In this document: piece by piece, positions 8,766-15,977 of the stretch
Numbering within the stretch: the stretch's first letter is position 1
Layout of the letters: every line of letters begins with the position of its first letter
Source: Phoronis ovalis
Lineage: Eukaryota > Phoronida > Phoronidae
NCBI GenBank assembly: GCA_028565635.1
Contig: JAOXYB010025480.1
Coordinates: 1-15,977 of the forward strand
Length of the DNA: 15,977 bases
Direction of reading: 5' to 3'
Program-made: the position numbers and the translations under genes
The notes under the pieces: model-generated
The model's database searches: none
Told to the model about the DNA's origin: nothing
Seen by the model: only the letters and a program-made list of their open reading frames with translations

Positions 8766-9569
8766 ATTAACTGTTGAAACTTAGGTTCATCACCAGTCTT
8801 TATTATATGGCCAGCTTGTTTTGCCCAATCAGCTTGAAGATATTGAGAAAGTTTTTAACGATTTTCTCCATATAAGTAGAATCAATGATGTACTTCATTT
8901 GTACTGAGCTTAACAAACAATTTCTCATATCGCGAGCCAACTGTAATAATTTTTCAGTGTCTGATGACCTTATTTGAGGACCTTTAACAAAATTTTCAAC
9001 AAATGTATTAGCTATTATGCACTTTTGACCAAAATGTGTAAGGAGACCTTCTCTAGCTTTTTTGTAGCCTTGTTCTGATGGAAGGATGATGCAATGTTTA
9101 ATAGCTTCCTTTGCCCTTCCTGTGCAATACTGGATGAGGTAAGCCAACCTGTCTCCATACCCTTGAATTTCATTTTCAACATTTATTTCAAAACTTCTAA
9201 TAAATATTGGGAACTGAAATGGATCGCCATCAAATGATAAAAGTTCACGTTTTGGCATATTCAGATTAATAGCCACTTGTTGCACAAATTGTTGCTGGTT
9301 TTTAAACAATTCTTGCAGTTGTTGCGACATGATTGTAATGTTAGCATTATTAGTAGAGGTATCGCCGTTATTATCAGGGACTTGTACTGATGGTGGTGTC
9401 CAGGTTGGAGCTTCCGGGTTTAATGGTGTACTAACATTAACACCTGTTGATAATTGATCTTCCCGGCTTAATAGAGTACCAACATTAGCACTGGTGGATA
9501 ACTGAGCTTGCGTATTCAATGGAGTAATAACATTAGCACTTGTAGGTAACTGAGCTTCTTGAAAGGGCA
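8766..9569 (-). pseudogene. BEL gag core, DUF1759-like
   Basis: Capsid-like region. From the element 5' side it has a Ser/Thr/Asn-rich repeat (see 9422-9565), a Gln-rich helix (QQLQELFKNQQQFVQQVAIN), then the DUF1759 signature MPKRELLSFDGDPFQFPIF, YLIQYCTGRAKEAIKHC, LLTHFGQKCIIANTFVENF and DTEKLLQLARDMRNC. These features identify the UBN2/DUF1759 gag family of BEL/Pao elements. A frameshift in an A-run near 8850 ends the open frame at 8803 with NKLAI. The natural continuation (WAKQAGHIIKTGDEPKF, FLEDS) is readable in another frame. Confidence 0.9.
9422..9565 (-). repeat. Three 48-bp (16-codon) repeats in gag
   Basis: Units start at about 9422, 9470 and 9518, exactly 48 bp apart, so the reading frame is kept. 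On the element strand they encode variants of SANV.TPLN..AQLSTS. The units are diverged from one another by about one base in five, so the expansion is not recent. Confidence 0.8.
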
Positions 9570-10018
9570 GTTCATTGGGAATATGTTGTTATGAACCAAA
9601 ACATCTACTTAACATGTCAACTCGTTGATTTCCAGAAGATTTTCCAGATGCAGATTCACTACCCTTGTCACTTTTATCTAACTTCGGTTCTATTTCTGCT
9701 CATTGAACTCTACTCTGTGCTTCGAGAACTCTCATCTCAGATAAACGTCTCAATTTTTCACGTTCTAATTCATTTAAATCACACTTCAATTTTTCCTGTT
9801 GTTGTATCAGTTTCAAATCAAACCGCGCTAACTCTAATTCAGCCGGTACGAGATGATCCTCTAAGAAACTTTAAACTTAATTTCGATTTACTATATTTAC
9901 TACCTTTCTTGGAATTGCTTCTTGTACACACGGTTTCTTCTGCAGTTTCTGTTGAACTACTAGCACATCTAGCACCCACATCCATACAGCGACCAGGGAC
10001 TTCTTTCTTTGTGTCCAT
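9570..10018 (-). pseudogene. BEL gag N-terminus, coiled-coil segment (broken)
   Basis: The first ATG of the element is at 10018-10016, only 22 bases past the 5' LTR, and opens MDTKKEVPGRCMDVG. A frameshift near 9865 leads to a charged heptad-like stretch, LELARFDLKLIQQQ and LNELEREKLRRLSEMRVLEAQ, typical of the N-terminal helix of BEL gag. A TGA at 9702-9700 and a TAA at 9591-9589 follow in the frame shared with the gag core. The helix would mediate gag assembly in an intact element. Confidence 0.75.
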
Positions 10019-10040
10019 AACCACGAAAATTTGAGAACTC

Positions 10041-10646
10041 TGTTGCCTCTCGAGATGAATAAGACTAACTCAACATTCTCATGATGTAGGTTATCTATTG
10101 AAAAAATATAACAATGAGTTTTACAATACAGTATTGGCAACATTCATACATATAGACTAAGATAACATGAACCTCTGTAGAACTATAGATTACGTATCTT
10201 CCTAAAATCTCTAACATCAAGTGACACTAGAAGAATACTAGGTAGATTACGTTATGAGTACAGTCACTACTAAAGTGAACACAACTACATTTTATAGACA
10301 CACAATTGCATCAGTTTAGAATATTCCACTTATGAATTTACTGTTAAGATTTACAAAATACACTGATGCACAGTGAAGTGAGAAAACAACATAAAGAACA
10401 GTAAACTTACCAAATTTGTCTCGAGTTAAGGCATAACCAAAATCTAAAGTTAGCTGTTAACAGGACCAACTTTATCTAAATGAGTATAAGTTGTTCACAG
10501 GACAAACTTTACTACACAAAGGGCAGGCTGCTTTCTCTCAAGGGATTTACATAATCAACCCACTTATTTAAAGGGCTCAAAAAGGGATAAAGAGGCCATA
10601 CCTTGAATAAATGCTAAACAAATAAACAATCATGTTGGCTGTAACA
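10041..10646 (-). repeat. 5' LTR of the BEL/Pao element
   Basis: Direct repeat of 4422-5032 in the same orientation, with tgttgcctctc and gctgtaaca at its ends. On the element strand it reads TGTTAC...GGCAACA. As the 5' copy it would hold the promoter, but I see no TATA box clear enough to mark. The divergence from its partner indicates an old insertion. Confidence 0.95.
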
Positions 10647-10651
10647 ATTTC
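10647..10651. repeat. Right target-site duplication (atttc)
   Basis: Same five bases as 4417-4421, directly outside the right LTR. Confidence 0.85.
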
Positions 10652-11551
10652 CTTCGGAGAATCATTCTTACCTAACTTCAAAGACACATTTATCCTTGTC
10701 TTCACATTAATGTCTACAATATGCACACTACAGCTATCACTATTAGAAACCTTTCCATGAAGAAAACTCAAGTGTCTATGACTACATAAATATATATTTC
10801 GTTGTAAAAGCACATTCTAAAAATGTTGCTTGATTCAACAACTTCAAAGCAAAAAAAATGAGTCATTGTTTTTTTTTAAACGAATTACATCCAGATGTTC
10901 TATATTGCATATGACTTGCCAGGAGAAAGGCTAGGATTAGAGCCATCTCACGAGCTACATACAGTATTCCTCTACCTTTAAATTCATGTAAATTTTTAAT
11001 GAAGGTTCAAACAAAAAAATCACATAGATAACTTATTTCTCATCTATTACCGCATAAAATTACTTATTGTACATCTTCTAGGCGTTATCGTTACAGATGA
11101 TACATTTCAAAAGATTAACATAAATTTATAATTATTTCTAAAAGTATGGGACAATTTAAACCTTACATACCTTAAAAATAACTACGTTCCTTCCACGCAG
11201 TCACAATATTTACAAAATAAAAAAATTGCGTTTATTTAAAGAAACTAATGGTAGATTTACCAAAATATCGTTATTGGATTATTTCTTCAAAAATACACGT
11301 CACAATTGAAAATCACATTACATATATTTCCCTTTCTACTTAATCTTCTGATTCCCTCCACTTTTTTCATCCTTAAACAATTATTATTTGCTAAAAAAGC
11401 TTAATTCCTACATCTTGCTCTTTGTTTACATTGCCACGCCACGGACTATAACAATGCTGCATATCCTATAAGGATAGGATAGGCAGGAAAAATTATAAGA
11501 GTATCATTTACTTGTTTAAAGTATAGTTAGCACAAAGTTAAATCCACAAAT
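10652..11551. other. AT-rich intron-like DNA without a recognised gene
   Basis: The first bases continue the host duplication interrupted by the retrotransposon (10661-10687). A 78-codon minus-strand frame ending at 10577 crosses the LTR boundary and has no recognisable domain. On the minus strand gaagttag|gtaagaatga near 10672 resembles a splice donor, as does the equivalent site near 4256, but no exon could be linked to either. The rest is AT-rich. Confidence 0.5.
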
Positions 11552-11690
11552 TTAGATATTTAAAAGATTCGAGAGATTCAAAATATAAAGTTGGCGCACA
11601 GTTAGATATTCGAAAGATTTGCGATTCACATAAACTTGGCTACAGGTTAGATATTTGAGAGATTCAAAATATACAGCTGGCTACTTATTA
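11552..11690 (+). repeat. Three-copy tandem repeat, 45-50 bp
   Basis: Units begin ttagatatttaaaag (11552), ttagatattcgaaag (11602) and ttagatatttgagag (11647). Each is followed by gattcaaaatata- or gattcacata-like sequence and a ttggc/ctggct block. Divergence between units is moderate. No coding role. Confidence 0.75.
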
Positions 11691-12686
<996 letters not shown>

Positions 12687-12722
12687 CAGAGATGCCAACC
12701 CCTGGAGAATTGAAACAGGGAG
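12687..12722. repeat. Candidate 3' terminus (TIR side) of the hAT element
   Basis: Starts cagagatgccaacccctgga and continues gaattgaaacagggag. The start fits the hAT terminal consensus (CAG.G.TG), and the composition shifts sharply from AT-rich host to GC-rich element sequence here. The partner repeat lies beyond the right edge, so the inverted repeat itself cannot be confirmed. Confidence 0.5.
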
Positions 12723-12730
12723 ATTTAAGT

Positions 12731-12811
12731 CGTGGGGCCCGAAAGGCGACACGGTGCGGTGCCCGTAGGGCGCACGCACTGCTAGGGGGGTCTGGGGGCA
12801 AGCCCCCCAGA
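12731..12811. repeat. GC-rich sub-terminal segment with a hairpin
   Basis: The roughly 80 bases after the terminus are strongly GC-rich in an otherwise AT-rich window. They end in a compact inverted repeat at 12791-12811, tctgggggc and gccccccaga around aa. Sub-terminal GC-rich repeats occur in several hAT lineages and can bind the transposase. Plus- and minus-strand frames across it are by-products of composition. Confidence 0.65.
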
Positions 12812-12823
12812 AATGTTTTGTAA

Positions 12824-13539
12824 TTTTTGACGCATTTTCTTGCGATCTAGAGCATTTTTAATACAAATTTTGGATTTTCAGTAGTCCCTAAAATATCAAT
12901 GATCAAAAGTAAAGACCATAATTTTTTTCACTATAAAAAATGATGGTATAATTTATTCTCTTATCACACAATTACTGATGTCAATAAATCTTACATTTAA
13001 GTTTTTTCCTGAATTCTTGTTTAATAACGAATACTATGGCGTACAGAGTATACGGAATTAAATACTAAAACTATTCAACAGTTATAACAATTGTGCCTTC
13101 TACTCTTACAAATAATGACACTTGATAGGTCAGATGAACATAAAATTTAATAAATTTTATGCCCTCTGCCAAGCTCTATGAATTAAATATAAGGTATAAT
13201 AAATAATAAAGATACAATGCTATACTAAACTTAATGATCAACAAACTAAATATGCCTTTTACTAATCATTTTTCAAACAACATGATATGAAAAAACATAA
13301 TTATATCACTGAAGTCAACATTACTTCTAGTCCAAAGGTAATCTTACTATACCATACTATTTCAAATACAAGAAACTACAGCAAAGAGCAGACAAATTGT
13401 AGTGAGTGTTTCACCAATATAGCATCTCAAGAAACTACAGCAAAAGGCAGACATATTGTAAAGGCTGTAAAATAGGTATAATTTATCTGCCCTTTGTAGT
13501 TTCTTGTACTAGAAATGTAACAATCTTGAGAAAGCATCA
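12824..13539. other. Non-coding 3' part of the hAT element
   Basis: AT-rich and without a supported ORF. It contains the short repeat family at 13369-13506. On the minus strand an AATAAA at 13548-13543 overlaps the last codons and stop of the transposase gene. Confidence 0.5.
13369..13506. repeat. Two direct copies and one inverted copy of a caagaaactacag motif
   Basis: A 33-bp block, caagaaactacagcaaagag plus cagacaaattgta, lies at 13369-13401. It repeats at 13428-13460 with four differences. At 13487-13506 its first 20 bases appear inverted (ctgccctttgtagtttcttg). The direct period is 59 bp. The inverted copy allows two alternative hairpins with loops of about 26 or 85 bases. Confidence 0.8.
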
Positions 13540-14017
13540 CTATTTATTACATTTACTTTCATTATACAGTCTTGTTGCCTGGTTTGCAGATTTTAGAAGT
13601 GGGCTTGGAAATTTCATTTTATGCACTGGTTCATTACCAAGCTCCTTTTTAATTGTAATTAAGCTGCCTAGAGTTTCCTCGGGGGTCCAAGTTTGGCCGA
13701 AAACAGGTTTTGTTTTTACGAACCATAGAGAAAACACGTTCCTCTTCAGCATTAGAGTGTGGTATAGTCAAAATAAGCTTGGCAATCTTGAATAGCTTTG
13801 GAAATCTTTGTTGCCCATCAAACCGCTTTATTTCACCTATACCATCCCACAAAACATCAAGCCGGTAGGTTGTAGATGCTGGCTTAGATGTTGAGATAGA
13901 AGCCTTTTCCCATACTTGTCCTGGTAATGCTTCCTCTTTCAAGAGCTTGAAATCTGTAACTTCTTCACCCAAAGCTTCTAGTTCTAGCGCATTGTGTATG
14001 GGAGTAATGTTGGAAAC
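13540..14017 (-). pseudogene. hAT transposase, last exon with C-terminal dimerisation domain (broken)
   Basis: Starts after the acceptor aattatttag at 14018. The largest frame reads LGEEVTDFKLLKEEALPGQ, then YRLDVLWDGIGEIK, RFPKLFKIAKLILTIPHSN and AEEERVFSMVRKNKTCFRP, the hAT C-terminal (dimerisation) signature. Two frameshifts break it. One is near 14000, between the beginning of the exon (which joins the previous exon in frame) and the ALELEALGEE segment. The other is near 13680, just after FRPNLDPRG; the rest (TLGSLITIKKEL, then FPSPLLKSANQATRLYN) is in another frame and stops with TAG at 13542-13540. The domain mediates transposase oligomerisation in active hAT elements. Confidence 0.88.
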
Positions 14018-14296
14018 CTAAATAATTAAAAAGCAAATATGTATGTACCAAAACGATGTTTTTTTTATGTCTGTAGACAAATATTTTGTAATCTTATAAT
14101 TCAAAAATAATGTAAATTAAACACATCTTGCAAATTTTTATCTGATTAAATATACACTAAACTATTTAATTTAAAAACTTAATTTCGTAATTTGTTTTAC
14201 ATTTATAAATCAGTTACCTTTTAATTAAGTATAGTACCATCAATATAAATCCGTTACCTTTTAAGAAGTATAGTACCATCAATATAACTTAGTTAC
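14018..14296 (-). other. Second intron of the hAT transposase gene
   Basis: A 279-base interval with gtaact at its start (14296) and a T-rich acceptor ending ttatttag (14018). It carries two extra copies of the exon end and splice donor (see 14211-14329). It is AT-rich, with no other feature. Confidence 0.75.
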
Positions 14297-14329
14297 CTTT
14301 TAATGAAGTATAGTGCCATTGAAATATCA
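14211..14329. repeat. Three tandem copies (about 40 bp) of an exon end and its 5' splice site
   Basis: Units at 14211-14250, 14251-14289 and 14290-14329 each contain gttaccttttaa, then gaagtatagt.ccat. On the minus strand each holds aaaag|gtaac, the splice donor. The 14290-14329 unit spans the real exon 2 end at 14297. The other two are additional copies inside the intron. The two intronic copies are nearly identical to each other, while the exonic copy differs more. Confidence 0.85.
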
Positions 14330-14540
14330 GCATCTCTTCTGCTAGTGAAGTTCAATAGTCCAGCATTTTTCAGAAGTGGACCATCAACTGGCATATGTGA
14401 AACAGCATAGCCATATGTTCTGAGGAAAAAACCTTTGGCAGCCCTCCGGAACCTTTGCACATGCTCAGGTCCAATGGAACCATTATGTAACCTGGCATTC
14501 ATTTCCAGTCTAGTTGTGATACCAATATCAATATCTGATA
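14297..14540 (-). pseudogene. hAT transposase, middle exon
   Basis: Acceptor tttactttcag ends at 14541 and donor aaaag|gtaact begins at 14296. The translation includes SDIDIGITTRLEMNARLHNG, RFRRAAKGFFLRTYGYAVS and HMPVDGPLLKNAGLLNFTSR, ending YFIKR. This is the region between the RNase H-like core and the C-terminal domain in hAT transposases of the family with ATDGSND and VFSMVRKNKT motifs. The phase is compatible with both neighbouring exons (1 base from exon 1; 2 bases into exon 3), which supports the splice model. No stop within the exon. Confidence 0.85.
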
Positions 14541-14829
14541 CTGAAAGTAAAAAACATAGCTCTGTTATACAGGTCACTGTGGTAATTTTTGAAGTAGCTG
14601 ACAGCAGAGTATTACATAGCAGCAGAACACATGGGGACGTAAATGCAACACAAAACATAATTTCTTGTCATAGTCTAAACCAGAAGGAACTTTTTCAGCG
14701 CACTACATTTATTTTACTGATGAAAAGGAAATAAAGCGCGTCAATGATGCTTATTTTGTAGCAAAACTGAAAACAAAAATAAATATGCCATATGATTCTA
14801 ATAAAGATGTTAAGGAATATAGTCCTTAC
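14541..14829 (-). other. First visible intron of the hAT transposase gene
   Basis: A 289-base interval starting with gtaagg directly after ccag (consensus donor) and ending ttttactttcag. Short open frames inside it on either strand have no recognisable domain. Confidence 0.8.
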
Positions 14830-15693
14830 CTGGAACATGGTTTTCTTCGTTGTTAAACTCAACAGTCTCCAGTTCAACATCAGCTAAAACATCTAACTGT
14901 ATAAACTTGCAAGCTAATAGCCTCAAGAATCTGTGTATTGCATCATGTATATTTGATACCAGAGGTTCCTCTCTCTGAAGGTAGAGATTGAGCTGGATGA
15001 ATATCTGTAATGCTGACTGGTAAAAATATAGATAAATTTCAGTCATCGGATCATTAAAAAGTACACTCAAGCGTCTAAATCTAGCACAGCTGGAAATAAC
15101 ATTTAAGTGATTGGTACTGTTTTAGAGTCCTAGTAACAGCAGTCTCCAAGCTGAGCCATCTTGTACTGACATGCTTGATAATTTTCCGATATTCCTGGTC
15201 ACAGAATGTTGTATATTCTGTAAGCATGTTTTTGCGCTTAGTGGAGTGGTCAAACCAGAAGTACAAGTCAACAAGAAAATCTTGAACATCAAAATTGGTT
15301 CAAGTTCCAAAAGCAGCAGCACCATGGGATGATGTGTTGTGCACTATGTGGCATGGACAGCCATTAAAATACACAGACGAATTCTTGGCAAGGACCCTAA
15401 TCTTGATTGAATTATCCTTTCCTAACTTAACTGAAGTATTATCAACTCCAACCCCTACACAGTTATTCCATGAAACATCAAAATTAGTTAAGGTATCATC
15501 TATTTTGGAGAACAATTCTTCAGCAGTGCCTCCAGCTGACATACACATATCAAGGAGGTTCGTTTTGACTCTGCCAAGATTGGTGTCAAAGATTCTCACA
15601 GTTAAGGGTTTCATCTTTCGCAGGTCTTTGTCATTTGAGCCATCCGTGGCTAGTGAAAATGGTGCGGTTTTCATCTGTTCTACCAGAGATGTT
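14830..15693 (-). pseudogene. hAT transposase, catalytic core exon (broken)
   Basis: Begins after acceptor ttgttttgtag at 15694 and ends at the donor at 14829. Motifs in order: FSLATDGSNDKDL (first Asp of the DDE site), MSAGGTAEELFSKIDD, NCVGVGVDNTSVKLG (second Asp), YFNGCPCHIVHN, DVQDFLVDLYFWFDHSTKRKN, EYRKIIKHVSTRWLSLE, then LFNDPMTEIYLYFYQSAL and LNLYLQREEPLV. Two lesions are visible: a TGA at 15302-15300 within an otherwise continuous frame, and a frameshift near 15090 between CYFQL and ARFRRL. The RNase H-like core would cut and join DNA in an intact element. A first exon with the BED zinc finger is expected beyond the right edge. Confidence 0.9.
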
Positions 15694-15977
15694 CTACAAA
15701 ACAAGTATAAAATACATGATGTCCCATTAAACTTAAAACCTTATACCCAAAAGGCAAGTCATAAATGGAAAAACAAAATTCCAGTACAAACACGCACACA
15801 CACACACTTCATTTATTGCTTGCGAGGTCCTCTGCCACATGACATTATTGGTCTTTAATATTTTAATTAAATACTAAAAAACATGTGCTTACATAATATA
15901 ATATAGTTTATTGTCACAGTAACATATTTTACAAAGTACATGGACAAATACAAAAACAAAAAAAGCAACTAATAAAC
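15694..15977 (-). other. Probable upstream intron of the hAT transposase gene
   Basis: Lies before the first visible acceptor. AT-rich, no exon recognised on either strand. The 187-codon plus-strand frame that overlaps it is a by-product of the opposite strand in the transposase exon. Confidence 0.55.
15791..15807 (+). repeat. Short CA microsatellite
   Basis: cacgcacacacacacac, an interrupted dinucleotide run of about eight units. Confidence 0.85.

Larger units (their letters stand above)
4422..10646 (-). mobile_element. BEL/Pao LTR retrotransposon, full length but inactive
   Basis: A 6.2-kb element read on the minus strand, bounded by two LTRs of about 606-611 bp with TG...CA ends and a 5-bp target duplication. 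The internal order is gag (coiled coil, DUF1759-like core, zinc-knuckle region), aspartic protease, reverse transcriptase with YVDD, RNase H remnant, integrase core and DUF5641. This order is diagnostic for BEL/Pao: integrase follows RNase H, and DUF1759, DUF1758 and DUF5641 occur together. I count at least nine in-frame stops and about eight frameshifts. Part of RNase H and the N-terminal integrase are missing. No envelope-like gene was seen. This copy cannot encode its own proteins, although it could be mobilised in trans only if its cis signals survive. Confidence 0.95.
12687..15977 (-). mobile_element. hAT DNA transposon, 3' portion (5' end beyond window)
   Basis: The minus-strand transposase gene at 15693-13540 and a candidate terminus at 12687 (cagagatgccaacccctgga) define it. 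CAGAG..TG is a usual hAT terminal pattern. The 5' end, the other inverted repeat and the second target duplication are not in the window, so the end assignment rests on one side only. Inside are, from the 3' end, a GC-rich sub-terminal segment with a hairpin, about 700 bp of non-coding DNA with short repeats, and three transposase exons with two introns. The copy is broken by one stop and three frameshifts. It lies in the same orientation as the DOCK exon. Confidence 0.75.

Noticed and set aside
9591-10034. 147-codon plus-strand frame
   Set aside because: It is the opposite strand of the gag N-terminal region, with no recognisable domain and Leu/Phe/Ser-rich composition.
10019-10040. tggttatgg as a primer-binding site
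   Set aside because: It lies about 17 bases inside the LTR boundary and overlaps the start codon; no tRNA end that I know matches it well.
10577-10813. Minus-strand frame with VSLKLGKNDS, and the similar SLKLGKNES near 4270, compared with TSVKLGKDNS in the hAT exon
   Set aside because: The two flanking copies are related to each other as DNA, but the match to hAT is only about 20 of 26 bases with no similarity on either side, so I treat it as chance. The frame also crosses the LTR boundary.
15295-15858. 187-codon plus-strand frame
   Set aside because: Antisense to the conserved hAT catalytic exon; the minus-strand frame carries all the family motifs.

Overview
This is AT-rich, repeat-laden animal nuclear DNA. 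The strongest host signal is one protein-coding exon (12168-11992, minus strand) of a DOCK-C type guanine nucleotide exchange factor (DOCK6/7/8; Zir in flies). Its residues ...[16 protein letters not shown] read more like arthropod than vertebrate homologues as I recall them, so an arthropod, probably an insect with a large repeat-rich genome, is my inference. There is no sign of bacterial organisation, and no tRNA or rRNA gene was seen.

Layout from left to right. 1-600: a 70-bp palindrome, a scatter of TGAAGYGCTTTATT motifs, and a two-copy 74-bp tandem repeat. 860-2605: a satellite-like tandem array with a 375-440 bp period, flanked by a related 65-bp block at each end. 2605-3440: decayed AT-rich DNA. 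3441-4020: a small non-autonomous DNA element with about 42-bp inverted repeats and seven internal copies of CACTTCSTTAGGGG. 4046-4421: two short tandem duplications. 4422-10646: a full-length but dead BEL/Pao LTR retrotransposon on the minus strand, with two LTRs, a 5-bp target duplication and remnants of gag, protease, reverse transcriptase, RNase H, integrase and DUF5641. 10652-11990: AT-rich intron-like DNA with one small tandem repeat. 11992-12168: the DOCK exon. 12169-12686: intron-like DNA with one weak ORF. 12687 to beyond the right edge: the 3' part of an intron-containing hAT DNA transposon, also on the minus strand and also broken.

The BEL and hAT elements and the DOCK exon all point the same way. 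The simplest reading is a DOCK gene whose introns have filled with decayed transposons and satellite DNA, although only one DOCK exon is recognisable here. The BEL copy carries at least nine in-frame stops, about eight frameshifts and one large internal deletion; its LTRs differ by roughly 5 percent by eye. The hAT copy has one in-frame stop and three frameshifts, yet keeps two introns with consensus splice sites. Neither element could make a working protein from this copy. I found no clear evidence of an intact new biological system. The most unusual structures are the motif-array mini-transposon, the palindrome at the left edge, and a triplicated splice-donor segment inside the hAT gene.
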